Part shown: positions 52,401 to 59,479 of the stretch, piece by piece
How the letters are laid out: each line of letters opens with the position of its first letter
Position numbering within the stretch: position 1 is the stretch's first letter
Source of the DNA: Paragonimus skrjabini miyazakii
Lineage: Eukaryota; Platyhelminthes; Trematoda; Plagiorchiida; Troglotrematidae
Direction: 5' to 3'
DNA length: 64,000 nt
Assembly (NCBI GenBank): GCA_014338405.1
Contig: JTDE01000097.1
Span: 309,270 to 373,269, forward strand
The notes under the pieces: model-generated
What the model was told of the DNA's origin: nothing
What the model saw: only the letters and a program-made list of their open reading frames with translations
Databases searched by the model: none
Translations under genes and position numbers: made by a program

Positions 52401-55400
52401 GCGGATTACCTGCAATGAAGAAAGTAGGAGTTGAAGTGCCCCAGCCTTGACCTAAGGTGTACAAGTCTTATTTTACGGGACGGCGAGCACACGCTCCAGA
52501 CGGCACAAGCTTTCAATGATACCCGTATGGAACATTCCTACCTCACGAAGTCTTTTGATTGAAGTCCGGATCGCCTCTAAAAATCACCAAGCTCAAACAC
52601 CTCTAAGACCGTTGTAAACGGATTTGTTTCAGCTAACTCCAGTAGGTGTTTGTCGCCTCTTTTTTAGGGATTCACTTTTGTCCGCTTTCTGCTTCATGTC
52701 TCATGTCTTCAATTGTCAAGTACCGCGACAGTGGTAGTCTTGGGAATCCTTAAAGTGACCACTTAGCGGACTGGGCCATTCTTTTGAAACAAGCCGATAG
52801 CTTGCCATATCTCGTTGTCATTCGAAAAAGTGCACCCGTGTCTGTCCAGCTAAACAATGACATCCAACTTAGCCTACCCAGATAACTGGGAAAGCGTGTT
52901 AGACGTGGTTCCAGTGTTAGATAATGAGGGCCACAAAATAAACATACATGGACAGCACACCGTTCTCTATCCCAAGAGTACATACAATTACATAAACCAC
53001 GTCTGGTGTCGCCAGACAGCGGCATATCAGCAGCAAGCCGCGACCAAAATCATTAACATATAAACCATCTCTACAGGTTTGTGCCATTTTTCGGGTAGCG
53101 TACTAAGGATAATAACTTAAAAACCGGTATGTCTATATATATATACATTTGTCGCGGCAAACATTACGATAGTGCTTAAACCGAATTAGAAATCATTTAT
53201 TGCCAGATGGCTTACTGGGTCACGTACAGAAGTGTAACAAGCTGTTTACATTCGGACAGAAGTTAGGGTAACCGAGGGCCGAACACGTAACTGTGGTTAC
53301 GCGGTTACAGCTGAGCGCCGTACTTACCCAGTCTTCTCGGGTGCACTGCTGCGATTATTGAAGGCATATTCAAAATGACGTCTGTATATGGCTAGAGAAC
53401 TATGCACTGCTGGTTTACGTGAATCGTGACAATTCATTTAGTCTCAGTGAGTCGCTTCGGTTCACCAGTGCCTCTCTCTGAAGTGAAAGCCAAAAAGGAA
53501 ATAATCCATTTAAAACAGCCAAAACTATTTGACTCTTTTGATAGTTACAAAAGAATTCTCACGAAGTGAAACGATTAAACACTGGTGTGATGCCAGCTAC
53601 GGAAACGATCGATCGCTCGAGAAGAAATAAACTGGAAATCATGTGCAAACACAAGGCCCTACATCAATAACCATCAATCACGAAAATCAGCACCACAGCC
53701 ATTAACCGTAAACAGACAATGAAAAACATCGCATTGAACGATCGATGAACAAATACACAATAAAGATATGTAGTTCATTTTCACGGTAATGGATCTTGGT
53801 CAGAGTTCAGCCTCTAGTTAACATCCTACGGAGGGGCACACAGCAACCGACTGAACAAAACCAACTTCATCAAACATACCAACTATACCAAAATAAAATG
53901 TTGCAGTGTAGTGTAAGCATTTACGGAATATCAACAGATAACCGGTACACACAAAAACACTCACCGTGCCAGCTAGGCTGATCGTTCTGAACTTCAATGG
54001 CCAAGCCAAAATCGGCCAATTTCACAGCTGCTCCTTTTAATTTGCTCGCGAGTAAAAGGTTCTCTGGCTATGTGTGCGTAATAAACAACAGAATAGATTG
54101 AACAGAGTTGTAGAACTGTTAGTGGACAATGTGAGCATAGACAGTAGTCAATCGAAAGATAAACCATCACCATCACCACACACACAAGAGAATGTGCTGA
54201 CATGCAACACCGAATGGAATGAACCCGCGATACTGTGGACGTGCACAACAGAACCTGGGGGGAGTGACAACTGTACACGAACTGGAACTGTCAGATTGTT
54301 GGTAATCATCGTTGTAGTAGTAGCAACGGTACTCTTTCCAAACAATGACAGCCACAAAGTGCAACAGACAAACAGAACGGTGGGAGTGAGAATGGAATCA
54401 CATGGGCGTTGCTAATGGAAAAAAAATGGTTGGCGAGCAGATGCATTATTTCATAATCCAGAAGATGGCAGGCAACAATGGAAACCACCGACAGACAATG
54501 AAATACATACAACGGTGAATAACGGACGGAACAAAGTGAATAATTACTAACAAATTACAGTGGATTCCATAGATCACTAGAAAGTATAACCTATGTTAAG
54601 TGCTATATTCATAGACAGCAAATCCGGCGATATGAATATGTCGGTTGAATTGATTTTGGCAATTTTAAACGAGGTAACCTTAAGAGTCCAGTTGAAGGAA
54701 ACTAGATGGAAGGAAAAACAAGACTAGCGTTCAACTGAGGTGTTTACTGAAAATACTTACGAATACCTTCATCAACAAGGTCTCGCACGTTATTGTGCAA
54801 ATCAAACTGTCATGATAGGATGAAAGCCGTCAAGTGTCGTCTAATACGTTGGGGATGCAAACCATATTTGCACATTAATATCATATTTTGGGGATTGTGA
54901 ACCGATGGCAAGGTCAGGCTCAGGTCTTTTGTTCCGTACTTCGCTCAGCATATGAGAGCTGGCATCGCCGTCCACTTCATGAGTTGGCATCGACGACAAC
55001 ACAAACACAATTGTTATCATGCGATTCTGAGGTTTCCCTACAAAAGTCATCAGCCGATTCAGAGAACCTAGCTTTATAGAAACAGTTTCTAGTCGCTCTA
55101 CCTCTAACACCCTATCACGTAATGCAAACCGTCTTGGTTGTGTCGAAGTTTGAAATTGAATAGCTTGCTCGTCCTGTCGTTCCTCAGAGGTAAAAATATT
55201 TCCGGCTCTATGAAACGAGGTCTGGACCAACTGATGATGTAACAACCCCAAACCCGTGAATCTGTTTCCGGAAATCTCATCAATTGCTGGACACTTCATA
55301 GCAAGACCTCAAGGTGACCCACTTAGTTCATTCAAAATATTGCCAGGCAATCGAAACCCAAAGTTACAGACTCTCAACGAAACTATGTTGGTTGTTGAAG

Positions 55401-58400
55401 AATGTGTGGAAACACAACAGTTGCAGTCAACTGTAAATGATATTCAACCGACAGAAGTTACTGTCGAGTAGTAGGGAAATTTAGCTTTCATATAAACCGA
55501 ATATCATCTACAGTTGGTCACATACAAACGAACGTGGCTGAGCGTTCACATATAATAATTCGGTCGTGCCTAGTGTGAGGTCAATGACACACTGGTCAAC
55601 ACGGTTGCCTCATGAAAGCGTAGTCGGAGTTCTGGTCCCGGCCGTGGCAAGGATATGCACTACCGAGGAGTTCTGATGAGAACAAAACTCGAGTCTAGCG
55701 CTTCTTTTCGAAAGGAGTCGACTGGAAAGTCCATGGGAATGCGAAACCTGCGATCAATTGTGAATGATGTTCAATTTATATGACAGAAATTATGTTGAGC
55801 TGAACTGACCAGCCGGTGTTATGTGAACAAATGACTGAAACCAGCCATCGGGTTACCATGGTGTTGGTGTTGTAATATTAGCAGTAAAGGTGCATGTGTT
55901 TAGTCCTTATCTGTTTGTTGCACAAAATTTGTATGTCTCATATCTGAGAGTGATAAGAGTGGACAAAATGTTAGCAAATCATAACTTTCTTTTGTCTACT
56001 CTGTTAAAGGAAATCCAGTATTTTAAATTGGAGTTTGTTAATTTTGAGGTGAGATGTTTACACGGACAACAAGGTGTTCCGTGCTGATTGGTAAAAACGA
56101 GCTTAACTGTCCAAGTAAACTGACTAGATCCGTACAACAGAGAAAATGTGATAATGCTGACATTAGCGCATGCCAAAACAAGAGCGGATTCAAACGATTT
56201 CTCATTTTAGTTCAGCGTCGTGCTTCGGGAAACAAGTAAGCCAGCGGGAACAGCACGATAACACGTTGGTTTCATCCGAAATGTAAATCCTTTCTATGTC
56301 GTGTATGCAGCAGTGGTGGACTAGCCTATTGAGACCAGGTCAACACATCGCCGAACAAAGGCAGGCTCGCAGATCCGATCACATATATACACAAGAGCGA
56401 ATGCCGATCGATCAAGCCTCCTCATGAACCATGAAAGTTAAACCACATTTTCACATGAAAAATCGATGCCAAGCTGACCACGCTAACTGAATCTCATAGT
56501 ATACCAGAAAGAAAACTGTTCAACATGAGTGGACAACGGACCGTTCTCTCATACGACTGTTGCATCGGCATGGAACACAAGCGAGCAATGTATGATGAAT
56601 CACTCGGGTGTATACGTTCAACTTCGTCGGCTCAAAATAAGACAAATCGATTTTACTTTGTTAGGTTTTACCCGAAGGCTGCACCAGTGTAAATGGATGC
56701 CGTCAAGTATGGACAGGGCAATGTTACGCAGCTTTGTCATAGGCGACAGTAACGAGAAAAGCTAATTCGAATCCGGACATCGGATTTTGAAGGCAGCCTC
56801 AAGAATGAACAAACAACAGGAAAAAATTTTCACATTCGTGCATTGCATCCACGCAAATAACCCCAAACAGGTGAGGAGTTTTATTTACCCAGGAAGTGAA
56901 ATCATGTGACCACGGAAGTAAGAGTCGTAAGCAGTTGTAGCATATTGCATATGTCGTTTGGATGAAAAGTTCCAGGATTTTTCTCTCTCTGTCACGCTGT
57001 GGACTCAATTCCGGCGTAGCATAAGAAAGACAACGTTGCAGAAAGGAGATCGGAAAAGCCTTGTCTTCTACAGAATATGGTGGACAACATAAGCAGTTCT
57101 TAGAGCTTGAAGAAACAACATCCTCCTGTGTCGTACCACAGCACTCTACTTCATGTTCATTTAATACTTGCGACCTAAGCTAAAGGTTCACCACATGCTA
57201 TAAAGTGCTCTGTGAGAGCTTATCTCAGACGCATCCCCACGCGTACGTTCTGTTTCATCTCCAAAGCATCACCAGCTGGTTCCTCAATAGTAACACGTAG
57301 GTTTGACGTACTTGTTTACTCGAACCACTTACCACCCAGGTTCTGAGTTCGTGTACACCGAGCTTGTTAGGCATAATTGTCAGATAGGACAAACGTCACG
57401 CAAAGGTATTAGAGGCACAGTAACAGTTACCTCAAGATCAAGACTACAGCAATCGTAAGTGCTCCGTCCGTTTGTCCCAAACATTATGAACAACAACGAG
57501 TTTATCCCTTCTTCGACGCGCGCAAGTCGAATGTCGTAATTATCGAAACGAAGAACAGGGTAAATGTCAAGTAAGAGTTGTGCGGATTATGATTCACCTC
57601 AAAGATGTGTTCCATAAACTAAGTAGTGATTTACTGTTAGATATGCATACACTGGCAAAAGCTAACAGCCCCGGGTATACAAATGATTTCACAAAGTTAA
57701 ATACTTTTCGACTGTCCCCATACACACGTCTTCCCTCGAGGCTTGATGTGGTGAGTATAATATTCAAGCTGTAATTGAGGAAGAACACTGCCAAAGCAAA
57801 TTTCATATGGTGAGTGTAATAACTCAAAACTTGTAGAGCTTGGTATCAATTCAAGAACGTTGCATATCACGGGTTGTATATTCCAGGTTTTATCTTTTCG
57901 AAATAAATATCCTCATTCCAGGATCTGTTAACAGCAAGCTTTTGCTAGCTGTCGAATATTGCTCTGACTTATGGTAAATTGTGTTTGTTTTTGGCGGCTG
58001 CGTCCGGAGTTGGTTTTCTTAACGAAAATTCACATTGGTGATATTTCATCCAGACAGCAGCATCCGCACTACTGAACGACATGTAACAACGAATTAGAAG
58101 CATATTCTCGTCATCGTCCCAAGCGATGAGGTGAAGATGAACATCTGGCTATTGCTCCGGTTTGCACTACGTAACTTGTCCATCGACATTACGAGCGCTT
58201 CAAAGTAGACGTGTGTTAGGGCCCGAATGTATTTCCAGTTTGTTAGAGAGGATGAATTTCGTTTTACGTGTCACTGAGCCAAACATTGAGGGTATCACAA
58301 AATTTCATGCGAGACAGATAAACATAAACTACACTAAAACCAAATCGAACAGTAAAACGGGTAAAAAATGACGCCGAAATGGCACAAAGTTCAATGACAA

Positions 58401-59479
58401 GCTGTAGCATTGATGTATTGTTGAGATGAAGGAATAAAACATGTATTGAAATGAAGTTTAAAGCCACTGGAATGAAAATGAGTTAAGCCACTAACAGCAA
58501 CAGCATAACGGTGCATGCCATCATGTGATAAACTGTGCCACATGCGAACAGAATTCCAGTTGACAGCTGAACAAATCTATGGAAGATGTAGGTCATATTT
58601 TGATCTTATCACGTCCTCAATATTCAAACGCACATTTCCGATCTGTCTCTTTTTAGAAAAGAGAAGTGCTAGACAGAATCCTCAAACATAATCGGTGTGC
58701 ACTCTTAGCACAAACAAGAACGGAACACTGATTCAAGTGGGGCGTGAGGCGATAACCTGAACAACATGACAGTTACCATGTCTCCTCTCAGTTTCAGTAT
58801 TATTCACAGGTGATTTTCACTGAACGATTCTATCTTATAATTCGATTGTGTTCAATCGGAGATAAATGACGCAGCGAACGATACCCCTTCTCACAAGCAA
58901 ATGGGTAAAAGTTCAACTATTGGTCAGCGCGGAGGAGCACTATTTGGCAAACGAACTCACCATTCCCCTCCAAAAAAGCCGGCCGGGAAAATCAACCGAT
59001 ATGCACAATTCGCGATGAAACCCATACAAACCCATACCAAATAGAACTTCCATTCGCTTGTCAGTAACTTAAGGAAAAAATTGCTTAAATGAAGGAAATC
59101 GATGTTGTCACCGCGGATCAGTTCGAAAACAAGAACCCCAATATGGAAACCGTTGATGGACTAGTGGCCAGAGAAAATGCGGATGCAATAAGTGTCCCGA
59201 GAATTGGGTGCAGCTATAAGGTCAGAACGTGCGCACAGTGGACATAACAGGCGTGACAAATGAACTGAGAAGTACACAGGAAAAGCCGTTGACATGCGTA
59301 ACAATTGTAACACGGTGCATTTAAAATGTCAGTGCGGTAACACTGGAGTATGTGCACAGTCGTCGTACAAGGCAGATGTGACGAGTGTGGTTTAATGAGG
59401 ACAAACCTTCAAATCACGATGAACAATGTTATTCTGATGACAATAGTTGACGCTCTCAAGAATTTGTTGCATACAATTG
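19300..59479 (-). CDS. CAMK2: Ca2+/calmodulin-dependent protein kinase II, partial, 12 exons
   Basis: This is a cytosolic Ser/Thr kinase that decodes calcium signals; its hub domain assembles it into ring-shaped oligomers. Exons on the minus strand are 59479-59407, 54067-53965, 48067-47984, 45240-45146, 45060-44938, 41774-41691, 40077-40035, 35287-35186, 23744-23669, 21416-21322, 20109-19992 and 19477-19300. They total 1174 bases, about 390 residues. All junctions have GT/AG borders and consistent phase. Visible in order are HRDLK, the DFG motif as ADFGLA, the GTPGYLSPE segment, the autophosphorylation site in HRQET, the calmodulin-binding RRKLK/GAILTTML, a linker, and the hub with EETRVW. 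The first exon begins inside a codon, so roughly 115 N-terminal residues (ATP-binding lobe) lie upstream, probably beyond 64000. Introns range from 85 bp to 11.4 kb and hold most of the window's repeats. The kinase half is close to insect and vertebrate CaMKII as I know them; the hub is more diverged. Only one CaMKII-type locus is visible. Confidence 0.95.
19992..20109 (-). CDS. CAMK2: CaMKII exon: hub domain (ILNP segment)
   Basis: This 118-base exon encodes IPKSVVRSIHTSILNPTVHL, then LSDDSACIAYIRLTQFLD. It aligns closely with the KPxHTTILNPHVHxxGxxAACIAYIRLTQ segment. The acceptor is ttctactag and the donor is gacaa|gtgagt. The upstream acceptor choice is set by phase with the preceding exon. 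Confidence 0.92.
20110..21321 (-). other. CaMKII intron, 1.2 kb
   Basis: No additional coding segment or repeat is recognised. The sense strand is pyrimidine-rich near both flanking exons. Confidence 0.5.
21322..21416 (-). CDS. CAMK2: CaMKII exon: hub domain middle
   Basis: This 95-base exon encodes KYLDPQFTYF, then GPEACGNLLEGADFHKFYFE and Q. The family normally reads CDPxLTxFEPEALGNLVEGxDFHRFYFE, so the exon is clearly hub sequence but carries changes at well conserved sites (Cys to Leu, Glu to Gly, Leu to Cys). The acceptor is attttccag and the donor is caga|gtacgt. Phases join both neighbours. Confidence 0.9.
21690..22075 (+). repeat. LINE 3' end, family 1, degenerate
   Basis: A plus-strand frame near 21735-21803 reads EYCHYLTQRFVK and stop, aligning with the ECCRCLAELSVK-stop end of the family. 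The end near 22030-22075 matches the caccactgatg and (GAT)n-like tail of the copy at 26235-26705. It lies in the CaMKII intron between 23669 and 21416, antisense to the gene. Confidence 0.5.
22303..22323. repeat. (GA)n microsatellite
   Basis: About ten GA units in a CaMKII intron. On the sense strand it is a CT tract. Confidence 0.85.
22846..23282 (-). repeat. tRNA-like short interspersed repeat, copy C (longest)
   Basis: This is the most complete copy of the family. On the minus strand it includes tggcgcactggtcaacacgg (A-box-like) and, about 30 bases on, ggagttctagtcctgg (B-box-like). It then has ggatatacactactgacgag, a ctcgagtctagtgc block and an accgactggaaagtc block. The tRNA-like head and the repeated tail point to a SINE. 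It lies in the same orientation as the CaMKII gene. Confidence 0.65.
23283..23423 (-). repeat. Tandem partial copy of the short repeat, C'
   Basis: This repeats the terminal 140 bases of copy C almost exactly (cacaattgatcgcagctgtt, gactttccagtcgg, actagactcgagtttcg) and then breaks off within ctcatta. It therefore lacks the tRNA-like head. It directly adjoins copy C. Confidence 0.65.
23669..23744 (-). CDS. CAMK2: CaMKII exon: hub domain start
   Basis: This 76-base exon encodes KKQDVIRATEQLLAAAAAGD, then FDCY and two bases of a Met codon. It aligns with the first hub helix (RKQEIIKVTEQLIEAI-type) and the GDFEAY turn of other CaMKIIs. The usual EAINN-type stretch is replaced by a run of Ala. 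The acceptor is ggtgtcaccag and the donor is tacat|gtgagt. Confidence 0.9.
23745..26234 (-). other. CaMKII intron, 3' part
   Basis: This is strongly pyrimidine-rich on the sense strand from about 23750 to 25000. That produces hydrophobic open frames (24246-23914, 25002-24604) without domains. A PEETRV string near 24640 resembles the CaMKII C-terminus but lies in the wrong order and has no hub context. No further exon is recognised. Confidence 0.45.
26235..26705 (+). pseudogene. LINE 3' end, family 1
   Basis: The plus-strand frame reads RREMKFFTKGLATADRVCLP, then RPRDP, then EMAANRVQWRECC and RCLAELSVK with stop. This is the C-terminal end of a LINE reverse transcriptase ORF. Three in-frame TAG codons sit where Trp is expected. 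A 3' UTR of about 290 bases follows and ends in a short (GAT)n tail near 26690-26703. Nearly the same sequence lies inverted at 31205-31640. Confidence 0.75.
26706..30439. other. CaMKII intron, no recognised element
   Basis: Short open frames at 27115-27933 and 28304-28910 on both strands show no domain. I see no copy of the window's LINE or short repeat families and no exon that fits the CaMKII order. It is part of the 11.4 kb intron between 35186 and 23744. Confidence 0.4.
30440..30790 (+). pseudogene. LINE 3' end, family 2, interrupted by gap
   Basis: The plus-strand frame reads TTWSRNMKTLTAPLSKVGRC, then RLPGWGPRDHSNRWLETLSE. This is the well-preserved C-terminal tail of a LINE reverse transcriptase (GWGPRD...WLETL pattern). 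It is interrupted by the 100-N gap at 30657-30756 and ends in ggctcatggctgttg plus a (TGA)n tail near 30770-30789. It differs from family 1 in sequence but shares the tail type. Confidence 0.75.
30657..30756. other. Assembly gap, 100 N
   Basis: There is a run of exactly 100 N inside the family 2 LINE 3' UTR. The paralogous copy at 51630-51819 spans the same interval with about 99 bases, so the missing sequence is probably LINE 3' UTR of similar length. Confidence 0.95.
30791..31204. other. CaMKII intron between LINE copies
   Basis: I see no gene or clear repeat. The sequence does not continue the Gypsy-type element found beyond 31645. Confidence 0.4.
31205..31640 (-). pseudogene. LINE 3' end, family 1, inverted copy
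   Basis: On the minus strand it begins near 31640 with RREMKLFNDALATVV, then RLPSWRPRDP, then EMAANRVQWRECC and RCLAELSVK with stop, followed by the 3' UTR and the (GAT)n tail at 31211-31228. Apart from local changes it is the reverse complement of 26235-26705. Two of the three Trp-to-TAG changes are shared with that copy. It abuts the truncated Gypsy-type element. Confidence 0.75.
31645..33247 (+). mobile_element. Truncated Gypsy-type LTR retroelement: RNase H and integrase
   Basis: From about 31645 the sequence shows RNase H features in broken frames: a TDAS-type start near 31715, then SFFSRKL and a TRYTTFGWELL block. The frame at 31929-32777 then reads YSSRETRHLDFISQF, an HPLSHP...CLECQRSK zinc-binding region (HHCC), and the integrase core with HLDIIGPLPPSNGYRHLLT and TTDGGSQFIS. 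The third acidic residue of the DDE core lies in a VERFH block that is only open in another frame (32717-32911), so a deletion near 32765 has broken the gene. A C-terminal region continues in broken frames to a purine tract at 33233-33244. Gag, protease and most of the reverse transcriptase are absent. It is antisense to CaMKII. Confidence 0.85.
31929..32777 (+). pseudogene. Integrase fragment of Gypsy-type element
   Basis: This 282-codon open frame covers the end of RNase H, the HHCC zinc-binding domain (HPLSHP and CLEC) and most of the DDE integrase core, including two of the three catalytic acidic residues. It ends at YHPSSNGF because a small deletion shifts the frame. The catalytic Glu and following helix are found in the overlapping frame downstream. 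Integrase normally inserts the element's cDNA into the host genome; this copy cannot make the whole enzyme. Confidence 0.85.
33248..33421 (+). repeat. Possible 3' LTR of the Gypsy-type element
   Basis: A polypurine tract (aggagggggggtta) is followed by tgtggagtctgttacc and, 174 bases later, by gtggcaaca, giving TGT...ACA ends. A TATA-like acatataaac and an aatcaataca segment lie between. There is no 5' partner LTR in the window to confirm the borders. Confidence 0.35.
33422..35185. other. CaMKII intron next to the linker exon
   Basis: No gene is recognised. Short echoes of the possible LTR end occur near 33690 (cgttgttaccgg) and 33757 (ggcaacagcc). An AC tract lies at 34681-34695. The sense strand is pyrimidine-rich toward the exon at 35186. 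Confidence 0.4.
35186..35287 (-). CDS. CAMK2: CaMKII exon: variable linker
   Basis: This 102-base exon encodes GRTVLGTPKKTNGGIKEASD, then STAILAEDASDSK. The KxNGGIKEASDST part aligns with the conserved linker segment of other CaMKIIs (KxDGVKESSDST type) just before the hub. The acceptor is a strong tttttcgttctcccag and the donor is aaaa|gtgagt. Entry and exit are both phase 1. An apparent open frame on the opposite strand (35148-35438) is the shadow of this exon and its intron. Confidence 0.9.
35288..37487. other. CaMKII intron with no recognised element
   Basis: An exon-like piece near 36740-36800 fails on phase and has a poor acceptor, so I do not support it. No transposon domain is recognised. 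Confidence 0.4.
37488..37550 (-). other. Candidate 63-base cassette exon in the linker
   Basis: Between an acceptor-like cagcctgtcttgtcag and a donor tcct|gtgagt there are 63 bases open in the required phase. They read YDITKEISERIERTLTIFVS. It enters and leaves in phase 1, so it could be included or skipped without breaking frame between the exons at 40035 and 35287. The CaMKII linker is where alternative exons are found in other animals. There is no homology support, only splice grammar. Confidence 0.35.
37551..39254. other. CaMKII intron between candidate cassette exons
   Basis: Minus-strand frames at 38148-37708 are hydrophobic, consistent with the pyrimidine-rich sense strand, and show no domain. 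Nothing else is supported. Confidence 0.4.
39161..39176. repeat. (AC)8 microsatellite
   Basis: A short uninterrupted AC repeat in the intron after the calmodulin-binding exon. Confidence 0.85.
39255..39290 (-). other. Candidate 36-base cassette exon in the linker
   Basis: The stretch is flanked by an acceptor-like tttagtcctccaag and a donor-like gcg|gtgagg. It reads YIPYGMSGAAS in the only phase that fits the neighbouring exons, and its length is a multiple of three. It could be a skipped or included linker exon. I found similar exon-like pieces that fail on phase, so chance is a real alternative. Confidence 0.25.
39537..39557. repeat. (CA)n microsatellite
   Basis: A run of about ten CA units. 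It is one of three CA/GT tracts within 1 kb downstream (in gene direction) of the calmodulin-binding exon. Confidence 0.85.
39966..39983. repeat. (GT)n microsatellite
   Basis: About nine GT units starting about 50 bases past the donor of the exon at 40035-40077. On the sense strand it reads as CA. Confidence 0.85.
40035..40077 (-). CDS. CAMK2: CaMKII exon: calmodulin-binding segment
   Basis: This 43-base exon encodes GAILTTMLATRNFS and the first base of the next codon. It completes the calmodulin-binding helix begun by RRKLK in the previous exon. The double Thr corresponds to the inhibitory sites Thr305/306. The acceptor is tttgttttctcag and the donor is tcaa|gtaagt. It ends in phase 1, where the variable linker begins. 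Confidence 0.95.
41691..41774 (-). CDS. CAMK2: CaMKII exon: autoinhibitory segment
   Basis: This 84-base exon encodes QRERVASVVHRQ, then ETVECLKKFNARRKLK. The Thr in RQET corresponds to the autophosphorylation site (Thr286/287) that makes the kinase calcium-independent. The residues before HRQ are Val-Val, as in insects, where mammals have Met residues implicated in oxidative activation. The acceptor is gttctaattag and the donor is aag|gttcgt. Confidence 0.95.
41775..44937. other. CaMKII intron, 3.2 kb
   Basis: Between about 42740 and 43220 the plus strand is pyrimidine-rich, opposite to the exon-flanking islands. It gives a 109-codon frame rich in Phe, Pro and Ser without a domain. No retroelement signature is recognised. 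Confidence 0.4.
44938..45060 (-). CDS. CAMK2: CaMKII exon: kinase C-lobe end
   Basis: This 123-base exon encodes YPSPEWDTVTTEAKALINSM, then LTVSPSRRITAAEALKHPWI and a final C. The RITAAEALKHPWI block closes the kinase domain. The acceptor is catctttgcag and the donor is tgc|gtatgg. It ends in phase 0. Confidence 0.95.
45146..45240 (-). CDS. CAMK2: CaMKII exon: kinase C-lobe (GYPPFW)
   Basis: This 95-base exon encodes VILYILLVGYPPFWDEDQ, then TRLYTQIKSGAFD. The acceptor is cttgttacag and the donor is gat|gtaagt. It ends in phase 0. Only an 85-base intron separates it from the next exon. Confidence 0.95.
45241..47983. other. CaMKII intron, 2.7 kb
   Basis: A 127-codon plus-strand frame at 46146-46529 overlaps an 80-codon minus-strand frame at 46097-46339. 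Neither shows a recognisable domain or splice grammar. I see nothing else. Confidence 0.4.
47984..48067 (-). CDS. CAMK2: CaMKII exon: activation segment end
   Basis: This 84-base exon encodes FAGTPGYLSPEVLRKEPYGK, then AVDIWAC. SPE replaces the usual APE, as is normal in CaMKII. The acceptor is ttttcaccgtag and the donor is ctgtg|gtaagt. Phases join cleanly with both neighbours. Confidence 0.95.
48068..51629. other. CaMKII intron, 5' of the family 2 LINE copy
   Basis: Open frames such as 49704-49333 (minus) lack recognisable domains. No repeat of the families described here is evident. Confidence 0.4.
51630..51819 (-). pseudogene. LINE 3' end, family 2, inverted copy running into a gap
   Basis: On the minus strand the sequence leaves the gap and reads cctgtatgcataccgtttct, then cttccgcttagtc, about 106 bases of 3' UTR, then ggctgttatgatgatgatga. 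These blocks match the copy at 30600-30790 base for base with scattered substitutions. The upstream coding part would lie within the gap. Confidence 0.65.
51820..52379. other. Assembly gap, 560 N
   Basis: There is a run of 560 N; open frames that seem to cross it are artefacts of the N run. The left flank is the cut end of a family 2 LINE, so part of the gap is probably LINE coding sequence. Confidence 0.95.
52380..53964. other. CaMKII intron, 3' of exon 54067-53965
   Basis: A 91-codon minus-strand frame at 53025-52750 shows no recognised domain. A short TA run lies near 53135-53146. From about 53600 the sense strand becomes pyrimidine-rich toward the exon. Confidence 0.4.
53965..54067 (-). 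CDS. CAMK2: CaMKII exon: Mg-binding DFG segment
   Basis: This 103-base exon encodes PENLLLASKLKGAAVKLADF, then GLAIEVQNDQPSWH. It includes the Asn of the catalytic loop and the DFG magnesium-binding motif. The acceptor is cacacatag and the donor is cacg|gtgagt. It ends with one base of a Gly codon completed by the next exon. Confidence 0.95.
54761..54806 (-). other. Exon-like 46-base segment, unassigned
   Basis: An acceptor-like ttcatcctatcatgacag and a strong donor attc|gtaagt bracket 46 bases that read FDLHNNVRDLVDEGI in one phase. It lies between two CaMKII exons that already join in frame. Its length (46) is not a multiple of three, so including it would disrupt CaMKII. It could be a poison exon, an exon of another transcript or chance. 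Confidence 0.2.
54841..55299 (-). other. Uncharacterised 152-codon open frame in CaMKII intron
   Basis: The predicted peptide is hydrophilic and not dominated by low-complexity residues (for example RRFALRDRVLEVERLETVSI), unlike the hydrophobic chance frames elsewhere. I recognise no domain. Plus-strand frames at 54888-55079 and 55256-55471 overlap it and look equally reasonable, so the coding strand is uncertain. It could be part of an unrecognised old retroelement or a nested gene. Confidence 0.2.
55515..55790 (+). repeat. tRNA-like short interspersed repeat, copy D
   Basis: In plus orientation it has gagcgttcacatataataat, then tgacacactggtcaacacgg (A-box-like), then ggagttctggtcccgg (B-box-like), then ggatatgcactacc, then actcgagtctagcgc and gactggaaagtcc. 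It is closely related to copy C on the other strand. Confidence 0.65.
55791..59406. other. CaMKII intron, 5' part
   Basis: No gene or retroelement is recognised. A weak resemblance to the short repeat family occurs near 58640-58680 (gaaaagagaagtgctagac). Short open frames lack domains. Confidence 0.4.
59407..59479 (-). CDS. CAMK2: CaMKII exon: catalytic loop
   Basis: This 73-base exon encodes QQILESVNYCHQNNIVHRDL plus K, the helix before the catalytic loop and the HRDLK motif with the catalytic Asp. The acceptor is tgttttgttacag and the donor is aag|gtttgt. It starts with the last base of a codon and ends in phase 0, matching the next exon. Confidence 0.95.

Noticed and set aside
51750..52464. 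Open frames of 200-234 codons across the 560-N gap
   Set aside because: They are open only because the N run contains no stops.
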